Notes under the pieces: generated by a model
Seen by the model: the letters and a program-made list of their open reading frames with translations, nothing else
The model's database searches: none
What the model was told of the DNA's origin: nothing
NCBI GenBank assembly: GCA_964423785.1
Contig: CAYRGZ010000020.1
Span: 1-24,129 of the forward strand
Length of the DNA stretch: 24,129 bases
Source: S012-135 sp964423785
GTDB lineage: Bacteria; Desulfobacterota; Desulfobulbia; Desulfobulbales; S012-135
Direction: 5' to 3'
Made by a program: the position numbers and the translations under genes
Shown: piece after piece, positions 8,675-16,190 of the stretch
Layout of the letters: each line of letters opens with the position of its first letter
Numbering within the stretch: the first letter of the stretch is position 1

Positions 8675-8691
8675 GTCCACGGTTGGTGGAC
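8675..8691 (+). other. Small perfect hairpin downstream of repeat B
   Basis: GTCCAC at 8675-8680 and GTGGAC at 8686-8691 form a 6-bp stem with a 5-nt loop, 39 bp before the small zinc-ribbon gene. No U-run follows, so it is unlikely to be a terminator. It may be a chance structure or shape the leader of the next gene. Confidence 0.3.
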
Positions 8692-8729
8692 TGGCTTAAG
8701 CTGAACAAGCGAAAAAAGTGGTGGGAACG

Positions 8730-8924
8730 ATGCAGACCATCTGTTGTGTATGTGGCCGGGTGAAGGCGGGACCCGGTTGGACCAGAAGCGTGGTGGTGTC
8801 GGGGCCGGAGGTCTCGCACGGTTATTGCCCGGTGTGTTTTTCGCGGGCCATGATCCGGTGGAAGATCGACGTCGGTCCGATGGTGGTGCCGGCAAGAAAG
8901 ACGTTGGTGCAGGAGCATCGGTGA
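8730..8924 (+). CDS. Small stand-alone zinc-ribbon-like protein
   Basis: This 64-residue protein has two cysteine pairs, C5/C8 (CCVCGRVK) and C33/C36 (HGYCPVCF), with W17 and SHG before the second pair. The pattern resembles the short C-x2-C...W...SHGxCPxC module often found at the C-terminus of PAS and receiver proteins in Desulfobacterota; here it stands alone. Metal binding is likely, and the partner is unknown. The stop TGA overlaps the murG GTG (GTGA), so the two are probably translationally coupled, which supports it being a real gene. The start is uncertain: ATG 8730 is chosen, with GTG at 8718 or 8721 as alternatives and no strong ribosome binding site for any of them. It occupies the usual ftsW position. 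Confidence 0.65.
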   Translation: MQTICCVCGRVKAGPGWTRSVVVSGPEVSHGYCPVCFSRAMIRWKIDVGPMVVPARKTLVQEHR

Positions 8925-10057
8925 CACGGGGCCGGCCGATAGCCTTGCTGCTGTGCGGTGGGGGCACCGGCGGCCACCTGTTTCCCGGTATTGCGGTGGC
9001 CGAGGAACTGCGACGGCGGGAGCCCGACTGCCGGGTGCTCTTTGCCGTCGCCGGCCGCGATCTCGAAATCGATACCTTGCGGCGCCACCAGATCGATACC
9101 GCGGTGGTGGCAAGCGCTGCATTCAAAGGAAAAGGCAGGGGGGCGCAGGTGCGGGCCCTGGCCACGCTCATGCGGGGTATCGGCGCCGGTCGGCGTCTCA
9201 TCGCCCGTTTCCGGCCCGACGTGGTGCTCGGTGTCGGAGGCTATGCTGCGGTACCGGTGATGGTGGCGGCCTGGCTCGGCCGCCGGCCACGGTGCATCCA
9301 CGAGCAGAACGCCGTGCCCGGGCTCGCCAACCGGTTTCTGGCCCGCCTGGTGGACCGGGTGTTCGTCTCCCTGCCGGACGACGAGAAGCGGTTCCCGGCC
9401 GCCAAGGTGGTGTTGACCGGCAATCCGGTCCGGCGGCAGATCATCGAGGTTGGCCGGCGGGTCGACGCCGAGGATGACGGTAAGCCGCCGGTGCTGGCGG
9501 TGCTCGGCGGCAGCCAGGGGGCGCACCGGGTCAACGAGTTGGTGGTCGATGGCCTGGAGGCGGTGTTCAATCAATTGCCGGCCGGATTGCAGGTCATTCA
9601 CCAGACCGGCGCGGCGGACGAGAGGCGGGTGCGGGCCGCCTATCGCCGGCTGGGTATCGATGCTGAAGTACGGGCCTTTTTCACCGACATGGCAACGGTG
9701 TACCAAAGGGCCGATCTGGTGGTGGCCCGGGCCGGGGCCACCACCCTGGCCGAACTGGCAGTGACCGGCAAACCGTCGCTCCTGGTGCCGTTTCCGTATG
9801 CTGCCGACAATCACCAGGAGAAGAATGCCCGCAGTTTCGTGGAGAGCGGCGCCGCCCGCATGCTGATCGAACGCCAGACCACGGCCGTGGGCCTGGGCCG
9901 GGAACTGGCGGGGCTTCTTGCCGACCGGGAACTGCGTCGGCGGATGGCGGCGGCGGCCCGCCGCCTGGGTCGGCCGGAGGCGGCGGCAACCATCGTCGAT
10001 CAGTGTCTTGCGTTGGCTGGCCTGGGGGCAACGTCGTCGGCAGCCGGCCGTACATGA
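8921..10057 (+). CDS. murG: UDP-GlcNAc:lipid I N-acetylglucosaminyltransferase MurG
   Basis: MurG is the membrane-associated GT28 glycosyltransferase that adds GlcNAc to lipid I, producing lipid II on the inner face of the membrane. The 378-residue protein has the N-terminal glycine loop GGGTGGH at 13-19, a VVLGVGGYAAVPV segment, HEQNAVPGLANR, VLTGNPVR, the second-domain loop LGGSQGAHRVNE and the donor-site RAGATTLAELAVTGKPSLLVPFPYA region ending in DNHQEKNA. GTG at 8921 is preferred because AGGAG (8911-8915) sits 5 bp before it and the family sequence begins there. The frame continues upstream to 8744 with no family similarity. Confidence 0.96.
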   Translation: MTRGRPIALLLCGGGTGGHLFPGIAVAEELRRREPDCRVLFAVAGRDLEIDTLRRHQIDTAVVASAAFKGKGRGAQVRALATLMRGIGAGRRLIARFRPDVVLGVGGYAAVPVMVAAWLGRRPRCIHEQNAVPGLANRFLARLVDRVFVSLPDDEKRFPAAKVVLTGNPVRRQIIEVGRRVDAEDDGKPPVLAVLGGSQGAHRVNELVVDGLEAVFNQLPAGLQVIHQTGAADERRVRAAYRRLGIDAEVRAFFTDMATVYQRADLVVARAGATTLAELAVTGKPSLLVPFPYAADNHQEKNARSFVESGAARMLIERQTTAVGLGRELAGLLADRELRRRMAAAARRLGRPEAAATIVDQCLALAGLGATSSAAGRT

Positions 10058-10101
10058 GACGGCTGAATCCGCCACAGATTGAGGCCAGGGAAGGGAGGAC
10101 C

Positions 10102-11514
10102 ATGTACAATAAAAAACTCCGTATCCACTTCGTCGGCATCGGTGGTATCGGCATGAGCGGGATCGCCGAGCTGCTGCTCAACCTCGGCTACCGGGTCAGC
10201 GGTTCCGATCTGCGTGAGACGGGTATCACCCGCCGGCTCGCCGACCTTGGCGGCACCATCCATCAGGGCCATCGGGCCGAGTGGATCGAGGGCGCCGACG
10301 TGGTGGTGGTCTCCAGCGCCGTGCGTCCCGACAATCCCGAGGTGACGGCGGCCCGCGAGCGCAACCTGCCGGTCATCCCCCGCGCCGCCATGCTGGCTGA
10401 ACTCATGCGCCTGGTCCGCTATCCCATCGCGGTGGCCGGCAGCCACGGCAAGACCTCCACCACCTCCATGGTCGGCAGCGTGCTCGCCGCCGCCGGCCTC
10501 GATCCCACCGTGGTCATCGGCGGCCAGGTCAACAGTCTCGGCTCCAACGCCCAGCTTGGTTCCGGTGACTTCCTCGTCGCCGAGGCCGACGAGAGTGATG
10601 GCTCCTTCCTGCACCTGTCGCCGGTGATCGAGGTGGTGACCAACATCGACCGGGAGCATCTCGATTTTTATCGTGACCTCGAACAGATAACCGGGCTGTT
10701 CGCCGAGTTCATCGCCAAGATTCCCTTTTGGGGGGTGGCGATTCTCTGCCTCGACGATACCAACATCGCCCGTATGCTGCCCGACATCGACAAGCGGGTC
10801 ATCACCTATGGTCTTGCCAGCCAGGCGGATGTCCGGGCCCGGCGGGTCCGCTACGAGGGCATGACCAGCATGTTCGAGGTTTATATCCACAACGCCCGTC
10901 TCGGTAGCATTCGCCTGCCGGCGCCGGGGATGCACAACGTCCAGAACGCCCTGGCCGCTGTGGCCGTCGGCCTGGAACTCGACATCCCCTTTGCCACCAT
11001 CGCCGAGGCCCTGGAGGGCTACGGCGGCGTGCAGCGGCGCCAGCAGGTGAAGGGAAGCGCGCGGGGCATCACGGTGGTGGACGATTACGGTCATCATCCC
11101 ACCGAGATCCGCGCCACCCTGGACGCCCTGCGTCAGGCGTGGCCGGATCGGCGGCTGGTGGTGCTGTTCCAGCCGCACCGCTACTCCCGTACCCAGGCGT
11201 TGTTCGACGAGTTTTGCACCGCCTTTCACGGAGCGGATTTGCTCTTCGTCACCGATATCTACCCGGCCTCGGAAACGCCCATCGCAGGGGTGGACGGCGC
11301 GGCCTTGGTGGCCGGTATCGGTCGGCACGGCCACCGGAACGTCGTCTCGGTGCCGGAAGTGGAGGATTTGCCGGCCGCGGTCCTGCCGGTCCTGGAGGAG
11401 GGGGATGTGGTGCTCACCCTGGGAGCCGGCAACATCAACCGGATCGGTGACCAGATTTTGGCGATGCTGGAAACAGGATGGACCCGTAAAAACTCGCAGC
11501 CGGTGCAGACCTGA
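10102..11514 (+). CDS. murC: UDP-MurNAc--L-alanine ligase MurC
   Basis: MurC is the cytoplasmic ligase that attaches the first amino acid, L-alanine, to UDP-MurNAc. The 470-residue protein starts with IHFVGIGGIGMSGIAE, has VVVSSAV, the ATP loop GSHGKTST at 113-120 (the usual GKTTT reads GKTST), EADESDGSFL, TNIDREHLDFY, MHNVQNALAA, DDYGHHPTEIRATL and FQPHRYSRT. AGGGAGG lies just before the ATG at 10102; the frame is open further upstream (to 10003) inside murG but is unrelated there. The last six residues (SQPVQT) and the TGA stop are read from the start of repeat copy C, so the natural C-terminus may have been altered by the repeat. Confidence 0.97.
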   Translation: MYNKKLRIHFVGIGGIGMSGIAELLLNLGYRVSGSDLRETGITRRLADLGGTIHQGHRAEWIEGADVVVVSSAVRPDNPEVTAARERNLPVIPRAAMLAELMRLVRYPIAVAGSHGKTSTTSMVGSVLAAAGLDPTVVIGGQVNSLGSNAQLGSGDFLVAEADESDGSFLHLSPVIEVVTNIDREHLDFYRDLEQITGLFAEFIAKIPFWGVAILCLDDTNIARMLPDIDKRVITYGLASQADVRARRVRYEGMTSMFEVYIHNARLGSIRLPAPGMHNVQNALAAVAVGLELDIPFATIAEALEGYGGVQRRQQVKGSARGITVVDDYGHHPTEIRATLDALRQAWPDRRLVVLFQPHRYSRTQALFDEFCTAFHGADLLFVTDIYPASETPIAGVDGAALVAGIGRHGHRNVVSVPEVEDLPAAVLPVLEEGDVVLTLGAGNINRIGDQILAMLETGWTRKNSQPVQT

Positions 11515-11609
11515 CACGATAATTCAAATGGTTACAATCCGTAAACTCGATGGAGGTGGTGAGCGGAGCGAATGACCGATCCGATCGCACGTTTTGCGAT
11601 TCCATCAAA
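11501..11609 (+). repeat. Dispersed hairpin repeat, copy C (murC-murB gap)
   Basis: This is the third copy. It reads through the murC stop (the TGA of CCTGACACGATAAT) and continues with GGTTACAATCCGT and ACTCGATGG. About 30 nt of extra sequence (roughly 11555-11584) then precedes the terminal ATCGCA...TTTGCGATTCCATCAAA. The extra segment interrupts the 5' arm of the terminal stem seen in copies A and B. Confidence 0.8.
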
Positions 11610-11649
11610 CGGATGACGATACAGCCAAGCGGCTGTCCGGAGGTGGCGA

Positions 11650-12618
11650 ATGACGACGACTATCGGTGACTCCCCGGCCGTGACCGTGGACGAGAACCGA
11701 TTGCGGGAGATGCTGGCCGGGTTCGACGGCGAGATCCGCTGGCACGAACCCCTGGCCGGCTATACGACGCTGCGGGTCGGTGGACCGGCCACCGCCGTGG
11801 TTCTGCCGGATTCAGTGGCAGCCATCACCGATCTTGTCCGGTCGCTGGCCGGGATCCCCTGGTGGGTGATCGGCCGGGGGTCCAATGTACTCGTGCCCGA
11901 CGAGGGACTGGCCGGCGTAGTGATCCTGCTCGGTCGGAATTTCGGCGGCATCACGGTGACCGCGTCCGACGACCGTGAGGTGCGGGTGCGGGTCCAGGCA
12001 GGGTGCAGCCTGGCCCGGCTCGTTCGCTGGACCGTGGAGCAGGGGTTTGCCGGGCTCGAGTTCGTCAGCGGCATCCCGGGGACGGTCGGCGGCGGCGTGG
12101 CCATGAATGCCGGTGCCTGGGGTCAGGAAATCGGCAACCTGGTGGAATCCCTCCTGGTGATGGCGGCGGACGGTACAACGAGGGAGATCGACGGGACGGC
12201 GGCCGGGTTCGGTTATCGGCGGAGCGGGCTGGCCGGCAAAGTGGTGCTGGAGGTGGTCTTCCGGTTGCGGCTCGCCGAGCCCGAGGCGGTGGACGACGCC
12301 TGCCAGGACTTTTTGCAGCGGCGGCTGGCCAAACAACCCCTGCAGGAGGCATCCGCCGGATCGTTTTTCAAGAATCCAACCAACGTTGCGGCCGGTCGGC
12401 TCATCGAACGGGCCGGATTGAAGGGATTTGCCATCGGCGGCGCCAAGGTATCGGAAAAGCACGCCAATTTCATCGTCAATACCGGGAAGGCCACGGCGGC
12501 CGATATCCACGCCTTGATGGTGGCGGTGCAGCAGCGGGTCTACACCACCTTCGGCGTCTTGCTCGAACCAGAGGTGCAGTTGCTGGGCCGGTGGCCGGCT
12601 GGTGACCGAAGGAAGTGA
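11650..12618 (+). CDS. murB: UDP-N-acetylenolpyruvoylglucosamine reductase MurB
   Basis: MurB is the FAD enzyme that reduces UDP-GlcNAc-enolpyruvate to UDP-MurNAc with NADPH. The 322-residue protein carries the FAD-binding YTTLRVGGPA and VIGRGSNVLVPDEG motifs, FVSGIPGTVGGGVAMNAGAWG, and FGYRRS. The catalytic-serine motif GSFFKNP has S238, and the end holds LLEPEVQLLG, where E308 is the likely acid residue. GGAGGTG at 11638-11644 is a good ribosome binding site for the ATG. The gene lies between murC and ftsQ as in many Desulfobacterota; no ddl gene is present beside it. Confidence 0.97.
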   Translation: MTTTIGDSPAVTVDENRLREMLAGFDGEIRWHEPLAGYTTLRVGGPATAVVLPDSVAAITDLVRSLAGIPWWVIGRGSNVLVPDEGLAGVVILLGRNFGGITVTASDDREVRVRVQAGCSLARLVRWTVEQGFAGLEFVSGIPGTVGGGVAMNAGAWGQEIGNLVESLLVMAADGTTREIDGTAAGFGYRRSGLAGKVVLEVVFRLRLAEPEAVDDACQDFLQRRLAKQPLQEASAGSFFKNPTNVAAGRLIERAGLKGFAIGGAKVSEKHANFIVNTGKATAADIHALMVAVQQRVYTTFGVLLEPEVQLLGRWPAGDRRK

Positions 12619-12634
12619 GGAGAACCGTCCTCGT

Positions 12635-13441
12635 ATGGGACCGATGATCGAAAACAAGACGCCGTACCGGCAGCGCCGCCGGACCGCGGAGGAGCGGCAC
12701 TGGCTGGGGCTGGTGGTCGTCGGCCTCGGTCTGGCCGCCGTGCTGGCGGCAGCCGGCTACGGTCTCTGGTACGGCCTGCGCCACAGCGCCCTGTTCATAG
12801 TCAACGAGGTGGCGGTCGAGGGCGAGTTGCGGCGTCTCGACGAGGCGACCGTCCAGGAGTTGGCCGGAATCACGCCGCGGACCTCCCTGCTTGGATTTAC
12901 GGCGGCGGCCATGCGCGAGCGGATCGAGGCCGAGCCCTGGGTGGAGCGGGCCTGGGTGGAGAAGCTCTGGCCCAACCGGTTGCGGATCACCGTTCGGGAG
13001 CGGCGGCCCCTGGCGCTCGCCAACCGGGACGGCCGGCTCTTCTACATGGATGCCAAGGGCGTGATCTTCGCCCCGGTGCAGCCGGGCGACACCCTCGATT
13101 ATCCGGTCATCGCCGGGCTGGGGGAAGAGGAGATCTCCGAGGTGAAGCAGGCGGCGCTTCGGCGCGCCTTGACCTTTCTCGACCTGGCCGGCCGCGGTCG
13201 GCAGGTGCTGCCGCGCCAGAACATTTCCGAGCTACGGGTGACCGAGGACGGGGGATTGGTGCTGATCCTGGCCAGCAACCCCTTTCCCATCCACCTCGGC
13301 ACCACCGACAAGATGGACACGGCGTACTATCGCCTAGCCAGGGTTCTGGCCAGGCTCTACAGAAAAAAGGAGTTCGAGATCACCGCGTACATCCGCATGG
13401 ATTACCAGCCCGGCCGGGTGCTGGTGGGGCTGCGCGGCTGA
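12635..13441 (+). CDS. ftsQ: Cell division protein FtsQ
   Basis: FtsQ is a bitopic divisome protein that binds FtsL and FtsB and links early and late division proteins. The 268-residue form has a basic cytoplasmic start (YRQRRR), one membrane helix (about 24-46, LGLVVVGLGLAAVLAAAGYG), a POTRA domain (about 52-122: LFIVNEVAVEGELRRLDEATV to WVEKLWPNRLRITVRERRPLAL) and the FtsQ beta domain. The ATG at 12635 has AGGAG about 12 bp upstream, a long spacing. A GTG at 12602, in frame and overlapping murB, would add 11 residues and cannot be excluded. Either start overlaps or abuts murB. Confidence 0.93.
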   Translation: MGPMIENKTPYRQRRRTAEERHWLGLVVVGLGLAAVLAAAGYGLWYGLRHSALFIVNEVAVEGELRRLDEATVQELAGITPRTSLLGFTAAAMRERIEAEPWVERAWVEKLWPNRLRITVRERRPLALANRDGRLFYMDAKGVIFAPVQPGDTLDYPVIAGLGEEEISEVKQAALRRALTFLDLAGRGRQVLPRQNISELRVTEDGGLVLILASNPFPIHLGTTDKMDTAYYRLARVLARLYRKKEFEITAYIRMDYQPGRVLVGLRG

Positions 13442-13457
13442 TCGGTGGGGGTAAGTG

Positions 13458-14675
13458 ATGGCCGAGGTTATCGTTGGGTTGGACATTGGCACCACGAAGA
13501 TCTGTTGCGTGGTCGGTGAGGTGCATGATGACAAGATCGACATCATCGCCATGGGGCAGCACCCGTCCGACGGCCTGCGCAAGGGCCGGGTGGTGAACAT
13601 CGAGAGCACCGTCGCCTCCATCGAGAAGGCGGTCAAGGAGGCGGAGATGATGGCCGGCATGGCCATCTCGTCGGTGTACGTCGGTATCGCCGGCAGCCAT
13701 ATCAAGGGGTTCAACAGCCACGGCCAGGTAGCCATCCGGGGGCAGGAGATCCGGCAGGAGGACATCCAGGCGGTGGTGGATTCGGCCCGGGCAGTGCCCA
13801 TTCCGCCGGATCAGGAGGTGATCCACGTGCTGCCGCAGGAGTACACGGTGGACGACCAGCGCGGCATCCAGGACCCCATCGGTATGACCGGCGTCCGCCT
13901 GGAGGTGGACGTCCACATCGTCACCGGCGCCGTCACCTCGGTCCACAACATCGTCAAATGTTGCAACAAGGCCGGCCTCGAGGTACGGGACGTGGTGTTG
14001 GAACCGCTGGCCTCGGCCAGTGCCGTCCTCACCCCGGAAGAGATGGAGCTGGGGATCGGACTGCTCGATATCGGCGGCGGCACCTCGGATCTGGCCGTCT
14101 TTCACGAACGCAGCATCAAGCATACCTACGTCCTTGCCCTTGGCGGCCACAATTTGAGTAACGATATCTCGCAAGGATTGCGGACCCCGTTCGCCGACGC
14201 CATTCGGCTGAAAGAGGAGTACGGGTGCGCCATCGCCTCGATGATCGACAAGGATCAGACCATCGAGGTGCCCAGCGTCGGCGGCCGGCCGCCGCGCAAG
14301 TTGTCGCGCAAGGTGATGGGCGAGATCATCGAGGCGCGTATCGAGGAGATGCTGACCATCGTCAACCAGGAACTCATCGACACCGGCTACAAGGAAACGA
14401 TCAAGGCGGGCATGGTGCTCTGCGGCGGCACCGCCCTCTTGGAATACATCGTCGAGCTGGCCGAACAGGTGTTCGATCTGCCGGTGCGCATCGGCTATCC
14501 GCGGGACATCGGCGGCGTGATCGATATCGTCAATTCGCCGCAATGCGCCACCGGCGTCGGTCTGGTGATCTACGGGATGAAAAACGAACCGTCCCGACGG
14601 ACCGCCGAGGGGTCCGGCGGCTTGCTCGCCCGGGTGGCGGCGAGTATCCGGGGCTGGTTCAGTATGATCATATAA
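13458..14675 (+). CDS. ftsA: Cell division protein FtsA
   Basis: FtsA is an actin-like ATPase that tethers FtsZ to the membrane and recruits later division proteins. The 405-residue protein begins VIVGLDIGTTKICCVVGE (phosphate 1 motif), has the SHUTS-type 1C segment with VYVGIAGSHIKG, DIGGGTSDLAVF (phosphate 2), LGGHNLSNDIS, and GMVLCGGTALLEYI (adenosine motif). The last residues (LLARVAASIRGWFSMII) form the expected amphipathic membrane-targeting helix. ATG 13458 is preferred because GGGGG at 13446-13450 lies 7 bp upstream; a GTG at 13455 is directly before it in frame. Confidence 0.97.
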   Translation: MAEVIVGLDIGTTKICCVVGEVHDDKIDIIAMGQHPSDGLRKGRVVNIESTVASIEKAVKEAEMMAGMAISSVYVGIAGSHIKGFNSHGQVAIRGQEIRQEDIQAVVDSARAVPIPPDQEVIHVLPQEYTVDDQRGIQDPIGMTGVRLEVDVHIVTGAVTSVHNIVKCCNKAGLEVRDVVLEPLASASAVLTPEEMELGIGLLDIGGGTSDLAVFHERSIKHTYVLALGGHNLSNDISQGLRTPFADAIRLKEEYGCAIASMIDKDQTIEVPSVGGRPPRKLSRKVMGEIIEARIEEMLTIVNQELIDTGYKETIKAGMVLCGGTALLEYIVELAEQVFDLPVRIGYPRDIGGVIDIVNSPQCATGVGLVIYGMKNEPSRRTAEGSGGLLARVAASIRGWFSMII

Positions 14676-14677
14676 AC

Positions 14678-14741
14678 TCTGGATCCGCTCGGTCGCCGAG
14701 GCATTGAGGGTCGGCGACCGGTTCGCCGGGAGGGATCCAGA
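14678..14741 (+). promoter_or_regulatory. Nested stem structure between ftsA and ftsZ
   Basis: TCTGGATCC at 14678-14686 pairs perfectly with GGATCCAGA at 14733-14741, enclosing a second perfect stem, GGTCGCCG at 14691-14698 with CGGCGACC at 14712-14719. It starts 3 bp after the ftsA stop and ends 20 bp before the ftsZ ATG. No U-run follows on the + strand, so a simple intrinsic terminator is unlikely. An RNA processing or stabilising site that sets the ftsA:ftsZ ratio is an inference. Confidence 0.6.
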
Positions 14742-14761
14742 CAAAAAACAGGGGGGCAGCC

Positions 14762-15952
14762 ATGACGTTCAAACTGGTGGAAGAAGAAACACGGGCACGC
14801 ATCAAGGTCATCGGCGTCGGGGGCGGCGGCGGCAACGCTGTCAACACCATGGTGGAGACCGGCCTTTCCGGGGTGGAGTTCATCGCCGCCAATACCGACA
14901 TGCAGGCCCTGTCGGTCTCCAAGGCCGACATCCGCTTGCAGCTCGGTCCCGATACCACCCGCGGACTCGGGGCCGGCGCCAATCCGGAGAAGGGGCGCGA
15001 GGCTGCTGAAGAGTCGAGCGCCGAGATCCGCGCCGCTCTTGAGGGGGCGGACATGGTGTTCATAACCGCCGGCCTCGGCGGCGGCACCGGGACCGGCGGT
15101 GCGCCGGTGGTTGCCCGCATCAGCCGGGAGTTGGGGGCGCTCACCGTGGCGGTGGTCACCAAGCCGTTCTCCTTCGAGGGCCGCGCCCGGAGCCGCAACG
15201 CCCAGCGGGGCTGGGAGATGCTGCGCGATCAGGTTGATACCATCATCACCATCCCCAACGACCGGCTCATTCCCATCTCCCAGAAGAACACCCCTTTCAT
15301 CGAGATGATGCAGGCGGCCGACGACGTGCTCGTCCAGGCGGTCAAGGGCATCACCGACCTCATCAACCTGCCCGGCTATATCAATCCGGACTTCGCCGAC
15401 CTGCGGGCGGTGATGAACGAGACCGGACCAGCCCTCATGGGTTCCGGCCGCGGAGTGGGGGACAACCGGGCCATGGAGGCGGTGAACGCCGCCATCAACA
15501 GTCCCTTGCTGCAGGATATCAATATCGAGGGGGCGCGGGGTGTGCTGCTCAACATCTCGGCCCGCCGCGAAACCCTCGGCATGGGCGAGGTGGCGGAGAT
15601 CTCCTCCCGCATCGAGGAGGAGGCCCACGAGGAGGCCAACATCATCCTCGGCGTCATCTTCGACGATTCCCTGGGCGACGCCATCCAGGTGACGGTGATC
15701 GCCACCGGTATCCGGGGCGAGGAGGAGATTCCGAGCAATATTGAGGTGTTGCGGCCGCGGGCCGGCAAGGTCAATCAGCCCTTGCCCTTCGACGAGCCCG
15801 AGGCCGTCCCGGAGAAGAGCGAGCCGGAAGCCGAGTCCGAGACCATGGTCAAGGCGACCAGCACCGCCCGGACGGTGAAGATCCGCGGCCGGCGGCCGCT
15901 GGACGAGGATTTCCTCGATATTCCGACCTTCATGCGCAAGAATGAGAATTGA
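14762..15952 (+). CDS. ftsZ: Cell division protein FtsZ
   Basis: FtsZ is the tubulin-like GTPase that polymerises into the division ring. The 396-residue protein has IKVIGVGGGGGNAVN near the start, the tubulin signature GGGTGTG at 106-112, the NDRLIPI and T7-type NPDFADLRAVM segments, a short acidic linker (about 340-375) and a C-terminal peptide LDIPTFMRKNEN of the kind that binds FtsA. GGGGGG at 14751-14756 is the ribosome binding site. The gene follows ftsA after an 86-bp spacer holding a strong nested hairpin, and is followed by a long structured repeat (copy D). Confidence 0.98.
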   Translation: MTFKLVEEETRARIKVIGVGGGGGNAVNTMVETGLSGVEFIAANTDMQALSVSKADIRLQLGPDTTRGLGAGANPEKGREAAEESSAEIRAALEGADMVFITAGLGGGTGTGGAPVVARISRELGALTVAVVTKPFSFEGRARSRNAQRGWEMLRDQVDTIITIPNDRLIPISQKNTPFIEMMQAADDVLVQAVKGITDLINLPGYINPDFADLRAVMNETGPALMGSGRGVGDNRAMEAVNAAINSPLLQDINIEGARGVLLNISARRETLGMGEVAEISSRIEEEAHEEANIILGVIFDDSLGDAIQVTVIATGIRGEEEIPSNIEVLRPRAGKVNQPLPFDEPEAVPEKSEPEAESETMVKATSTARTVKIRGRRPLDEDFLDIPTFMRKNEN

Positions 15953-16190
15953 TGAAATCGTCAAAAATGATGGAATCGCAAAAAGTCCGTCCCTGGACTT
16001 TTTGCTTACGCAAAGCCAAAGCAGAGCTTCGGCTTTGCTCACAAAATCCAGCGGTTACGAAACGCTGGATTTTGGCGCCCCATCCCTGGGGCGCGTTTGA
16101 TGGCCTTTTTACGCGGCCATCAAAAATACGATTTCATCGAGTTCACGGTTTGTAAGCCTTTGAATTATCGTGTCAGACCTGGGCCGACCG
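15950..16190 (-). repeat. Dispersed hairpin repeat, copy D, expanded with five hairpins
   Basis: This is the fourth copy, inverted relative to A-C. Its conserved outer parts are TGATGGAATCGCA (15968-15980) and CGATTTCATCGAGTTCACGG to CAGACCTGGGCCGAC (16129-16188). Between them lie five hairpins in a row: 15978-16005 (11 bp), 16010-16038 (8 bp plus inner 4 bp), 16043-16073 (11 bp), 16075-16094 (8 bp) and 16096-16124 (10 bp). GATGAAATCG at 15951-15960 and CGATTTCATC at 16129-16138 form an outer inverted repeat around the block. It starts at the ftsZ stop. The first hairpin (AAAAAGTCC / GGACTTTTT) could also act as a weak two-way terminator. Confidence 0.85.

Noticed and set aside
8662..8763. 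33-codon frame starting with ATG after GAGGAG, possible ftsW remnant
   Set aside because: The Shine-Dalgarno-like bases touch the ATG with no spacing, the peptide does not resemble any part of FtsW, and it overlaps the zinc-ribbon gene in another frame.
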